The position numbers were made by a program, and so were the translations under genes. Below, piece after piece: positions 1 through 8,083 of a DNA stretch of 42,603 bases (its first letter is position 1; each line of letters opens with the position of its first letter). Origin of the DNA: Hydrogenophaga sp. (GTDB taxonomy: Bacteria > Pseudomonadota > Gammaproteobacteria > Burkholderiales > Burkholderiaceae_C); NCBI GenBank assembly GCA_030696525.1, contig JAUYSB010000271.1, forward strand, positions 1 through 42,603. The letters are read 5' to 3'. The notes under the pieces are model-generated. The model saw nothing but the letters and a program-made list of their open reading frames with translations, was not told the origin of the DNA and searched no databases.

Positions 1-1053
1 ATCACGGCCTCCGAGCCGCAATACCGGCAGCTGCGCGCCGTCATCGACAAACTCGATGCCCGGCGCGCCCAGGTCTACGTCGAAAGCCTGATCGCCGAAG
101 TCAACGTGGACAAGGCGGCCGAGTTCGGCATCCAGTGGCAAAGCCTGGTGGGGCGCGCCGGCAGCGGCGTGATCGGCGCCATCGGCACCAACTTCGGCGC
201 TGCAGGCAACATCCTCAGCCTGGCGGCGCAAGGCGGCAGCGGCAGCATCACCAACTTGCCGCAGACCGGCATGAACATCGCCCTCGTGCCGCGCATCAAC
301 GGCACCTACTACCTGGGCGCCCTGGCACGGTTTCTGGAGACCGAGGGTGACGCCAATGTGTTGTCCACGCCCAACCTGCTGACGCTGGACAACGAGGAAG
401 CCAAGATCGTGATCGGCCAGAACGTGCCCTTCGTCACCGGCCAGTACACCAACAACAACTCGGGCGGCAACGGCTCGGTCAATCCCTTCCAGACCATCGA
501 GCGCAAGGACGTGGGCCTGACCCTGCGCGTGCGCCCCCAGATCGGCGAAGACGGCACCGTCAAGATGACGCTGTTCCAGGAAGTCAGCAGCGTGGTGGAA
601 ACCAGCATCACTTCCACCGCTGGCCCCACCACCAACAAACGCTCCATCGAGTCCACCGTGGTGGTGGACGATGGCGCCATCATCGCCCTGGGCGGTCTGC
701 TGCAGGACAGCTACGACGGCAAGGTGGACAAGGTGCCCGGGCTGGGCGACGTGCCCATCTTCGGCAACCTGTTCAAGAACGACCGCCGCACCCGAAAAAA
801 AAGCAACCTGATGGTGTTTCTGCGCCCGGTGGTGCTGCGCGACGGCCGCCAGGCCGACTCGCTGGCGCAGGACCGCTACGACATGCTGCGCGCGGCGCAA
901 CATGTGGTGCAGCCCAAGCCCAGCAGCATCCTCAGCGTGAACGAAGCCCCGGTGCTGCCGGCCCAGATGCCGGCGCCCAACCGCCCGCTGATCGAGAACC
1001 CGCTGCCGCGACCACCCGAGCCCACCGCCGCACCGGCGCGCGGCGAACAGTGA
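1..1053 (+). CDS. gspD: Type II secretion system secretin GspD, C-terminal part (5' end outside window)
   Basis: This is the last 350 codons of the outer-membrane secretin, the ring channel through which type II substrates leave the periplasm. The frame is open from base 1, so the start and N-terminal domains lie to the left. Visible are the end of the last N domain ([17 protein letters not shown]), the secretin core with its [17 protein letters not shown] segment, and the family signature around [13 protein letters not shown]. After this comes a proline-rich tail of about 60 residues. No lipoprotein signal can be judged because the N-terminus is missing. gspE follows after 10 bases, which points to one operon. 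Identification is very secure. Confidence 0.96.
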   Translation: MTASEPQYRQLRAVIDKLDARRAQVYVESLIAEVNVDKAAEFGIQWQSLVGRAGSGVIGAIGTNFGAAGNILSLAAQGGSGSITNLPQTGMNIALVPRINGTYYLGALARFLETEGDANVLSTPNLLTLDNEEAKIVIGQNVPFVTGQYTNNNSGGNGSVNPFQTIERKDVGLTLRVRPQIGEDGTVKMTLFQEVSSVVETSITSTAGPTTNKRSIESTVVVDDGAIIALGGLLQDSYDGKVDKVPGLGDVPIFGNLFKNDRRTRKKSNLMVFLRPVVLRDGRQADSLAQDRYDMLRAAQHVVQPKPSSILSVNEAPVLPAQMPAPNRPLIENPLPRPPEPTAAPARGEQ

Positions 1054-1063
1054 CGGGGGCTTT

Positions 1064-2467
1064 TTGAAATACCCGCTGCCCTACGCCTTTGCGCGCGAAC
1101 ACCAGCTGCTGCTGGAGGACGACGGCCAGCAGCAGGTGCTGCTGCACCGCACGCCTCTGCCTGCCCAGGCCAACACCCTGAGCGCCTTGTCTGAAGTGCA
1201 GCGCCGCCACGGCCCGCTGCCCTTGCAAGCCTTGGACGCCACCACCCTGGCCCAGCGCATCAGCGCCGCCTACGCCCAGGGCGAGTCCAGCGCGGCGGCG
1301 GTCATAAGCGAGGTGCAGGACGACGCCGATCTGGCGCGCATGATGCAGGAGCTGCCGGCCATCGAAGACCTGCTCGAAACCGCCGACGACGCGCCCATCA
1401 TCCGCATGTTGAACGCGCTGCTCACGCAGGCAGCACGCGACGGCGCCAGCGACATCCACATCGAGCCCTACGAGCGCCACTCCAGCGTTCGCTTCCGGGT
1501 CGACGGCACGCTGCGCGAGGTGGTGCAGCCCAACCGGGCCCTGCACGCCGCGCTGATCTCGCGCCTCAAAATCATGGCCGAGCTCGACATCGCCGAAAAG
1601 CGCCTGCCGCAGGACGGTCGCATCAGCCTGCGCCTGGGCACCCGCGCCATCGACGTGCGTGTCTCCACCCTGCCCAGCGCCCATGGCGAACGCGCCGTGC
1701 TGCGCCTGCTCGACAAGTCCGAAAGCAAGCTCAGCCTGGAGTCGGTGGGCATGCAGGGCGATGTGTTGTCGCGCTTTGAACACCTGATCGCCCAGCCGCA
1801 CGGCATCATCCTGGTCACCGGCCCCACCGGCTCGGGCAAAACCACCACGCTGTACGCCGGACTGCAGCGGCTCGATGCGACCCGCAGCAACATCATGACG
1901 GTGGAAGACCCCATCGAATACGAGCTGGCGGGCGTGGGCCAGACCCAGGTCAACGCCAAGATCGACCTCACGTTCGCCAAGGCACTGCGCGCCATCCTGC
2001 GGCAAGACCCGGACGTGATCATGATCGGCGAGATCCGCGATTTCGAGACCGCGCAGATCGCCATCCAGGCCTCGCTCACCGGCCACCTGGTGCTGGCCAC
2101 GCTGCACACCAACGACGCGGCCAGTGCCGTGACGCGCCTGACCGACATGGGCGTGGAGCCTTTCCTGTTGTCATCGTCGCTTTTGGGCGTGCTGGCCCAG
2201 CGCCTGGTGCGCAAGACCTGCACGGCTTGCCAGGGCAAGGGCTGCGAGGCCTGCGGCCTCACCGGCTATGCGGGGCGCACCGGCGTGTTCGAACTGCTGG
2301 TGGCCGACGAGCACCTGCGCGCCCTCATCCACCGCCAGGCGGCCGAGGCCGAACTGCGCGACGCCGCGCTGGCCACCGGCATGGTCTTGATGCGCGACGA
2401 CGGCGAGCGCCTGGTGCAAAGTGGCGTGACGACGCGCGAAGAACTGTTGCGCGTGACCCGCGATTGA
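1064..2467 (+). CDS. gspE: Type II secretion ATPase GspE
   Basis: Cytoplasmic hexameric ATPase that powers pseudopilus assembly in type II secretion. The 467-residue protein has an N-terminal domain up to about residue 100 and a core with Walker [10 protein letters not shown] (253-261). It also has an Asp box (MTVEDPIEY, 278-286), Walker B ([10 protein letters not shown], 317-326) and a His box ([13 protein letters not shown], 339-351). The four-cysteine zinc motif typical of GspE is intact (C386, C389, C394, C397). The start is a TTG at 1064, just after the gspD stop; it is the only start that keeps the family N-terminus [10 protein letters not shown]. The protein is a little shorter than enterobacterial GspE because its N-terminal domain is shorter. 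Confidence 0.96.
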   Translation: MKYPLPYAFAREHQLLLEDDGQQQVLLHRTPLPAQANTLSALSEVQRRHGPLPLQALDATTLAQRISAAYAQGESSAAAVISEVQDDADLARMMQELPAIEDLLETADDAPIIRMLNALLTQAARDGASDIHIEPYERHSSVRFRVDGTLREVVQPNRALHAALISRLKIMAELDIAEKRLPQDGRISLRLGTRAIDVRVSTLPSAHGERAVLRLLDKSESKLSLESVGMQGDVLSRFEHLIAQPHGIILVTGPTGSGKTTTLYAGLQRLDATRSNIMTVEDPIEYELAGVGQTQVNAKIDLTFAKALRAILRQDPDVIMIGEIRDFETAQIAIQASLTGHLVLATLHTNDAASAVTRLTDMGVEPFLLSSSLLGVLAQRLVRKTCTACQGKGCEACGLTGYAGRTGVFELLVADEHLRALIHRQAAEAELRDAALATGMVLMRDDGERLVQSGVTTREELLRVTRD

Positions 2468-2498
2468 CGGCCGAGCACACGAGAGGTGGCTTGATTTG

Positions 2499-2530
2499 TT
2501 TTACTCAATACATTGAGTAAAAATACTCAA
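2499..2530. promoter_or_regulatory. Palindromic element upstream of the inserted ATPase gene
   Basis: A perfect 11-base inverted repeat with a 2-base centre occupies 2499-2522 (TTTTACTCAAT, AC, then ATTGAGTAAAA). A further ACTCAA half-site follows at 2525-2530, and ATGAG overlaps the start codon of the next gene at 2535. The stretch is much more AT-rich than its surroundings. Its place just before the ATG suggests an operator, possibly for self-control, or a promoter overlapped by one. It is not followed by a T-run that would suit a gspE terminator, although the symmetric arm ends in A/T tracts, so a weak terminator role is possible. Confidence 0.5.
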
Positions 2531-2534
2531 CACA

Positions 2535-3740
2535 ATGAGCACGTCCGCGTCGCCCTACCTTCGCCCCCAGGTGAACACCCTGGCCGCACGCCTGATCGAG
2601 CCGCGCCGATTCATTCAAGTGGTGGCCGGGCCGCGCCAGGTGGGCAAATCCACCCTGGTACAACAAGCCACGGACACGCTGGCGCAGCCGGTGCGCCATG
2701 CCAGCGCCGACGAACCCGCGCTGCGCAGCGCAGACTGGATGGCCCAGCAGTGGGAGGCCGCGCGGCTCGCCATTGCCGGCCCTGAGGGCGCGGTGTTGGT
2801 GCTGGACGAAATCCAGAAAATCCCCGCGTGGTCGGAAACCGTGAAGCGCCTGTGGGACGAAGACACCCGCGCCAAGCGCCCGCTCAAGGTGGTGTTGCTC
2901 GGTTCGGCGCCGTTGCTGATCGCCCAGGGCTTGACCGAAAGCCTGGCCGGCCGCTTCGAAACGATACCGGTGTCGCACTGGTCGCTGGCGGAAATGCGCG
3001 CCGCATTTGGCTGGTCACTGGACGAGTTTGTGTTCTACGGCGGTTACCCGGGAGCCGCGCCGCTGATCGGCGAACCCGAGCGCTGGCGGCGTTATGTGGC
3101 GGACAGCCTGATCGAAACCTCGATTTCGCGTGACGTGCTCCTGCTGACCCGCGTGGACAAGCCCGCTTTGCTGCGGCGGCTGTTCGAGCTGGCCTGCCGC
3201 TATTCGGGGCAGGTGCTGTCCTACACCAAGATGTTGGGGCAGTTGCAGGATGCCGGCAATACCACCACGCTGGCGCATTACCTGAACTTGCTGGCCGGCG
3301 CGGGCATGGTGTGTGGTGTGCCCAAATACGCGGGCGATGTGGCGCGCAGCCGTGGGTCCAGCCCCAAGCTGCAGGTGCTCAACACGGCGCTGATGAGCGT
3401 GATGAGCGGCATGTCGCTGGAGGAGGCTCGCGCAGACCGGGAATTCTGGGGGCGGTTGGTCGAATCTGCCGTGGGCGCCCATCTGGCCAACGCTGCCATG
3501 CGCGGCGAAAACACGCTGCACTACTGGCGCGAGGGCAACCGGGAAGTGGATTTCATCGTGTTGGCCGCCCAGCGCTTGACCGCCATCGAAGTCAAAAGCG
3601 GCCGTGCGCCGTTGGCGCATGCCGGCACCCAGGCATTTGCCGAGGCCTTCCAGCCACAACGCTGCTTGCTGGTGGGTGGCGACGGCATCGCGCTGGACGA
3701 TTTTCTGATGCAGCCGGTCAGCCACTGGGTGAAGCCATGA
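2535..3740 (+). CDS. AAA ATPase with C-terminal DUF4143 / nuclease-like domain
   Basis: A 401-residue ATP-binding protein of the widespread AAA_14 plus DUF4143 family, whose cellular role is generally unknown. Walker A is GPRQVGKST (32-40), Walker B AVLVLDE (86-92), and a sensor-like LLGSAPLL lies at 121-128. The C-terminal DUF4143 region contains a PD-(D/E)xK-like set: E337-V-D339 followed by E352-V-K354 in IEVKSG, as is usual for the family. The ATG at 2535 directly follows the palindromic element. The gene sits between gspE and gspF, which are normally adjacent, so it looks like an insertion into the secretion operon, not a secretion component. Family assignment is secure; function is not. 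Confidence 0.88.
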   Translation: MSTSASPYLRPQVNTLAARLIEPRRFIQVVAGPRQVGKSTLVQQATDTLAQPVRHASADEPALRSADWMAQQWEAARLAIAGPEGAVLVLDEIQKIPAWSETVKRLWDEDTRAKRPLKVVLLGSAPLLIAQGLTESLAGRFETIPVSHWSLAEMRAAFGWSLDEFVFYGGYPGAAPLIGEPERWRRYVADSLIETSISRDVLLLTRVDKPALLRRLFELACRYSGQVLSYTKMLGQLQDAGNTTTLAHYLNLLAGAGMVCGVPKYAGDVARSRGSSPKLQVLNTALMSVMSGMSLEEARADREFWGRLVESAVGAHLANAAMRGENTLHYWREGNREVDFIVLAAQRLTAIEVKSGRAPLAHAGTQAFAEAFQPQRCLLVGGDGIALDDFLMQPVSHWVKP

Positions 3741-3815
3741 CAATGCGCAAGGACACGCGGTGATCGGCCGCCGCCTAAGCCTCTTCACCCATCGCCCCCC
3801 GGAACCTGCCACCCC

Positions 3816-5039
3816 ATGCCCGCCTACACCTTCGAAGCCATAGACGCCGACGGCAAAGCGCAGAAAGGCCTGCTCGATGCAGACACCGTGCGTGCCGCGC
3901 GCAGCGCCTTGCGCACGCGCGGCCTGGTGCCGCTCAAGGTGGAACCGGCCATGGCCGACGCCCGCGCGCTGGACGCACCCGCCACCGGCTGGTGGACACA
4001 GCGCGTGTTCAGCAGCACCGGCCTGGCGGTGTGGACGCGGCAGCTGGCCGGCCTGGTGGCGGCCGACCTGCCGCTGGAGCGCGCGCTGGCCGCGCTGGCC
4101 GATGAGGCCGACCACGAGCGCCAGCAGCGCCTGGTGGCCACGTTGCGCGCCGAAGTCAACGCCGGCTCGGCCTTTGCCCGCGCGCTGGGCCAGCACCCGC
4201 GCGAGTTCTCGGCCACCTACACCGCCGTGGTGGCGGCCGGTGAACAGAGCGGCCAGCTCGGCACGGTGCTGGAGCGCCTGGCCGACGACCTGGAATCGCG
4301 CGAGTCCTTGCGCAACAAGCTCATTGGTGCGGCGCTGTACCCGGCCATCGTGAGCGCGGTGGCGGTGCTCATCGTGCTGTTTCTGCTGGCCTACGTGGTG
4401 CCGCAGGTGGCAGCGGTGTTTTCGGGCAGCCAGCGCGCCCTGCCCCTGCTGACCCGCATCATGCTGGGCATCAGCGCGGCGGTGCGCGAATACGGCTGGC
4501 TGCTGGCCCTGATCGCGGCTTCGGCCGTGGGGGGCCTGTGGTGGGCGCGCCGCCAGCCCGCGCTGCGCGAAAAACTGGACGCCGCCTGGCTGCGCCTGCC
4601 CCTGGTCGGGCGGCTGGCGCGCAGCTACAACGCCGCGCGTTTCGCCGCCACCCTGGCCATGCTGGCCGGCGCGGGTGTGCCGATTTTGAAAGCCTTGCAG
4701 ACGGCGGCCGAAACCCTGGGCAACCGGGCCATGCGCGCCGACGCGCTGGACGCCCTGGTGCTGGTGCGCGAAGGCGCGCCGCTGGCGGCGGCCATCGGCG
4801 GCAAAAAACGCTTCCCGGGCCTGGTGGCCATGTTCGCGCGCCTGGGCGAGCAGACCGGGCAGTTGCCCGTCATGCTCGACCGCGCGGCCAAACAACTGGG
4901 CGAAGAGGTGCAGCGCCGCGCCATGCAGTTCGCCACCTTGCTGGAGCCGCTGCTCATCGTCGGCATGGGCATGGTGGTGATGCTCATCGTGCTGGCGGTG
5001 CTCATGCCCATCATCGAACTCAACCAACTCGTGAAGTAG
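3816..5039 (+). CDS. gspF: Type II secretion inner-membrane platform protein GspF
   Basis: A polytopic inner-membrane protein that forms the assembly platform contacted by GspE. Its 407 residues match the family length. Two GspF repeats are visible, about 70-195 and 272-395, the first carrying the conserved AAGEQSGQLGTVLERLA segment and the second RLGEQTGQLPVMLDRAA. Membrane segments lie near 172-197, 227-244 and 376-398. The N-terminus (MPAYTFEAIDADGKAQKG) is typical and fixes the start at 3816. A 75-base gap separates it from the inserted ATPase gene. No gspG or other pseudopilin genes follow, so the rest of the system must be elsewhere. Confidence 0.96.
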   Translation: MPAYTFEAIDADGKAQKGLLDADTVRAARSALRTRGLVPLKVEPAMADARALDAPATGWWTQRVFSSTGLAVWTRQLAGLVAADLPLERALAALADEADHERQQRLVATLRAEVNAGSAFARALGQHPREFSATYTAVVAAGEQSGQLGTVLERLADDLESRESLRNKLIGAALYPAIVSAVAVLIVLFLLAYVVPQVAAVFSGSQRALPLLTRIMLGISAAVREYGWLLALIAASAVGGLWWARRQPALREKLDAAWLRLPLVGRLARSYNAARFAATLAMLAGAGVPILKALQTAAETLGNRAMRADALDALVLVREGAPLAAAIGGKKRFPGLVAMFARLGEQTGQLPVMLDRAAKQLGEEVQRRAMQFATLLEPLLIVGMGMVVMLIVLAVLMPIIELNQLVK

Positions 5040-5045
5040 ACAAAC

Positions 5046-5942
5046 ATGGGTGCAACCCTCGACGGCAAGCTGGTGGTGGCGATTTCCTCGCGCGCCCTGT
5101 TCGACTTCGAGGAGGAGAACACGGTGTTCGAGCAGACCGACGACCGCGCCTACATGAAGCTGCAACTTGAACGCGTGGAACAGCCCGCACGCCCGGGCGT
5201 GGCTTTCTCCATGGTGCGCAAGCTGCTGAGCTTCAACGACGCCAGCACACAGCGGGTGGAGGTGGTGATCCTGTCGCGCAACGATCCGGTCTCGGGCATG
5301 CGGGTGTTCCGCTCGGCGCAACACTACGGCCTGCACATCGAGCGCGGCAGCTTCACACGCGGCCAGCCGCCCTGGCGTTACCTGCGCCCGCTCAAGGCCA
5401 ACCTGTTTCTGTCGGCCCACCTGAGCGACGTGCGTGCGGCGCTGGACACAGGCGTGCCTGCCGCCCAGGTCTATCCGCGCTCGGTGCACGCCGGCGACAG
5501 CCACCCCAACGAGGTGCGCATCGCCTTCGACGGCGACGCCGTGTTGTTCTCGGACGAGGCCGAGCGCGTGTACCAGGCGCAGGGCCTGGGCGCGTTTCAG
5601 GCGCACGAGGCCAGCAAGGCGTCACAACCGCTGGCCGGCGGCCCCTTCAAGCCCCTGCTCGAAGCCCTGCACCGCCTGCAGCAGGAAGGCACGCCGCACA
5701 TGCGCATACGCACCGCACTGGTGACCGCGCGCAGCGCACCGGCCCACGAACGCGCCATCCGCACGCTGATGAACTGGAACATCGAGGTCGACGAGGCCAT
5801 GTTCCTGGGCGGGCTGGACAAGGGCGAATTCCTGCGCGAGTTCGAGCCCGACTTCTTTTTTGACGACCAGACCGGCCACATCGAATCGGCATCGCGCCAC
5901 GTGCCGGCCGGGCACGTGGCCAGCGGCATTTCCAATCCATGA
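5046..5942 (+). CDS. Cytosolic 5'-nucleotidase (NT5C1-like family)
   Basis: A 298-residue protein matching the bacterial members of the cytosolic 5'-nucleotidase family (Pfam 5_nucleotid, related to eukaryotic NT5C1), which hydrolyse nucleoside monophosphates. Conserved pieces seen are SRALFDFEEENTVFE near the N-terminus, VILSRNDPVSGMRVF, LFLSAHLSDVRAAL, the acidic IAFDGDAVLFSDEAERV block and a C-terminal FFDDQTGH. No signal peptide is present, so it is cytoplasmic. It starts 6 bases after gspF and its stop overlaps the start of the next gene in ATGA. It is therefore probably co-transcribed with both neighbours, although no functional link to secretion is known. Confidence 0.85.
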   Translation: MGATLDGKLVVAISSRALFDFEEENTVFEQTDDRAYMKLQLERVEQPARPGVAFSMVRKLLSFNDASTQRVEVVILSRNDPVSGMRVFRSAQHYGLHIERGSFTRGQPPWRYLRPLKANLFLSAHLSDVRAALDTGVPAAQVYPRSVHAGDSHPNEVRIAFDGDAVLFSDEAERVYQAQGLGAFQAHEASKASQPLAGGPFKPLLEALHRLQQEGTPHMRIRTALVTARSAPAHERAIRTLMNWNIEVDEAMFLGGLDKGEFLREFEPDFFFDDQTGHIESASRHVPAGHVASGISNP

Positions 5943-7669
5943 CAGCGCTCAACAAACGCCAGATGTTCCGGCAGTTTGCCGGCCAGGCCCTGCGCCTGAC
6001 CCTGCCCTACTTCCAGTCCGACCAGAAGTGGAAAGCGCGCCTGTTGCTCGCGGCCATCGTGGCGCTCAACCTGGCCTCGGTCTACATGCTGGTGTTGCTC
6101 AACGACTGGAACCGCGTGTTCTACGACGCGCTGCAGAACAAGGACCAGCCGGTGTTCTGGCGCGAACTGGGTCGCTTCACCTACCTGGCTTTCGCCTTCA
6201 TCATCATCGCGGTCTACAAGTTCTACCTCACGCAACTGCTGGAGGTGCGCTGGCGCAACTGGCTCACCGGCCACTACATGGACCGCTGGCTGCAGCACCG
6301 CGCCTTCTACCAGCTGGAGCTGATGCGCTACGCCCAGGGCGCCGACAGCCCGCCCGACAACCCCGACCAGCGCATACAGGAAGACCTCAACCTGTTCACC
6401 GGCTACACCGTGTCGCTGAGCATGGGGCTGCTCAACGCGGTGGTCACGCTCGTGAGTTTTGTCGGCATCCTGTGGGCCCTGTCGGGCGCCTTCGCGTTCG
6501 ACTTCAACGGCTCGTCCTTCGAGATCCCCGGCTTCATGGTCTGGATGGCGGTGATCTACTGCCTGGTGGGCAGTGTGCTGACCCACTACATCGGCCGCCC
6601 GCTGATCGGCCTGAACTTCGAGCAGCAGCGCCGCGAAGCCGACTTCCGCCACCACCTGGTGCGGGTGCGCGAGTACAGCGAATCCATCGCGCTCGACAAA
6701 GGCGCACCGGTGGAGCGCCGCCACCTGGGCCAGCGTTTTGGCGATGTGCTGAGCAACTACCTGGCCCTGATCCGCGCGCAAAAGCGCCTGACCTGGTTCA
6801 CCGTGGGTTTTGGCCAGGCGGCGGTGGTGTTCCCCTTCATCGTGGCGGCGCCGCGCTTTTTCAGTGGCGCCATCCAGCTGGGCGAGCTGATGCAGATCGC
6901 CAGCGCCTTCGGCCGGGTGCAGGATTCGCTCTCGTGGTTCGTGGACAACTACGACCGCCTGGCCAGCTGGCGCGCCACCACCGACCGCCTGACCAGCTTC
7001 GAATTGAGCCTGAGCCGCCTGTCGGCGGGCACCGACGCCAGCGCCTTGACAGACACCACCGGTGACGGCTTCGCCACCGACGGCCTGGACATCCTGCTGC
7101 CCCAAGGCCAAGAGCTGCTGAACGGCCTGCGCTGGTCGGCCGCGCCGGGCGACAGCGTGCTGGTGCAAGGCCCCTCCGGCAGCGGCAAATCGACGCTGTT
7201 CCGGGTGCTCGCGGGCATCTGGCCCTGGGCGCGTGGCGCCGTGCAGCGGCCGGCCGATTTCGAGCAGCGCGCGATGTTCCTGCCCCAGCGGCCCTACTTT
7301 CCCAACGGCAGCCTGCGCGAGGCATTGGCCTACCCCGGCCAAGCCAGCGAGTACGGCGACGAGGCCTTGAAACAGGCCTTGGTGGATGCCCTGCTGCCCC
7401 AGCTGGCCGGGCGTTTGGACGAACACAACACCTGGGGTCAGAAGCTCTCGGGCGGAGAACAGCAACGCCTGGCCATCGCCCGTGCGCTGCTCAAACGGCC
7501 CCGCTGGCTGTTTGCCGACGAGGCCACCAGCGCGCTCGACGAAGCCGCTGAAAAAACGCTCTACGAGCGCTTGCGCGCCATGGCCGCAGCCGAAAACGGC
7601 GCACTGATCTCCATCGCCCACCGGCCCAGCGTGGCGGCCTTCCACGACCGCGTGTGGGCCATCCGTTGA
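5939..7669 (+). CDS. ABC transporter, fused permease and ATPase (SbmA/BacA-like, YddA family)
   Basis: A 576-residue half transporter with an N-terminal membrane domain of the ABC_membrane_2/SbmA-BacA type. Membrane segments lie near 35-55, 80-98, 160-182, 200-218 and 288-306. The C-terminal ATPase domain has Walker A GPSGSGKST (411-419), Q-loop Q450, signature LSGGEQQR (503-510), Walker B WLFADEATS and the H-loop SIAHRPS. The conserved NDWNRVFYDALQ segment of this family is at 55-66. Relatives move peptides, B12-type compounds or unknown substrates; the substrate here cannot be deduced. Its start overlaps the nucleotidase stop by 4 bases, indicating translational coupling. It converges with the next gene across only 15 bases. 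Confidence 0.87.
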   Translation: MTALNKRQMFRQFAGQALRLTLPYFQSDQKWKARLLLAAIVALNLASVYMLVLLNDWNRVFYDALQNKDQPVFWRELGRFTYLAFAFIIIAVYKFYLTQLLEVRWRNWLTGHYMDRWLQHRAFYQLELMRYAQGADSPPDNPDQRIQEDLNLFTGYTVSLSMGLLNAVVTLVSFVGILWALSGAFAFDFNGSSFEIPGFMVWMAVIYCLVGSVLTHYIGRPLIGLNFEQQRREADFRHHLVRVREYSESIALDKGAPVERRHLGQRFGDVLSNYLALIRAQKRLTWFTVGFGQAAVVFPFIVAAPRFFSGAIQLGELMQIASAFGRVQDSLSWFVDNYDRLASWRATTDRLTSFELSLSRLSAGTDASALTDTTGDGFATDGLDILLPQGQELLNGLRWSAAPGDSVLVQGPSGSGKSTLFRVLAGIWPWARGAVQRPADFEQRAMFLPQRPYFPNGSLREALAYPGQASEYGDEALKQALVDALLPQLAGRLDEHNTWGQKLSGGEQQRLAIARALLKRPRWLFADEATSALDEAAEKTLYERLRAMAAAENGALISIAHRPSVAAFHDRVWAIR

Positions 7670-7684
7670 CGGTTCAGCCGACGT

Positions 7685-8083
7685 TCAGCGCTTGCGCAGG
7701 CCGGCCTGCCAGTTGGGCGCCACCTGCACCGGCACCTTGAGCCGTTCCGGCAGGTCGGCCAGGCGGTGGGTCAGCAACAAGGCATCAGCGCCGGCCGGCG
7801 TGGCCAGTTCGTAAGCACCGGCCACGGCCAGCGGCCGCGGGCTCAGGCCTTTGGCCACCAGCGCGGCCTGCAGCGCTGCAGCCTGCGCCACCGGCACCAT
7901 CACGACCACACCACCGGCCGCCTGCGCCGGCCCCTGGGCGTCGGTGCTGCTTTGCCACTGCTGACCATCAAACCACTGCAACGGCGGCGCCTTTTGCGCC
8001 TGGGCACAACCGGCCGCCATCAGCATCGAGGCCAACAAGGCCCACACGGCGGCGCGCCGCTTCCACTTGTGTTCAATGCCCAT
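7685..8083 (-). CDS. Small predicted lipoprotein coupled to the subtilase gene
   Basis: A 132-residue protein not recognised as any known family. A signal peptide (charged MGIEHKWKRR, then a hydrophobic stretch) ends in the lipobox-like MAAGC, with Cys26 as the likely lipidation site. The mature part is about 105 residues, rich in Ala and Leu, without transmembrane segments, cysteines or repeats. Its start lies 11 bases inside the 3' end of the upstream protease gene, in another frame, so the two are probably translationally coupled. A partner, inhibitor or chaperone role for the protease is possible but only inferred from the coupling. Confidence 0.65.
   Translation of the reverse strand: MGIEHKWKRRAAVWALLASMLMAAGCAQAQKAPPLQWFDGQQWQSSTDAQGPAQAAGGVVVMVPVAQAAALQAALVAKGLSPRPLAVAGAYELATPAGADALLLTHRLADLPERLKVPVQVAPNWQAGLRKR

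Noticed and set aside
3015-5606. 863-codon open frame on the minus strand opposite gspF and neighbours, and similar long antisense frames (5597-7645, 932-2107)
   Set aside because: They are His/Arg/Gln/Gly-rich with no recognisable domain and lie opposite well-identified genes. Such frames are a by-product of high GC codon use.
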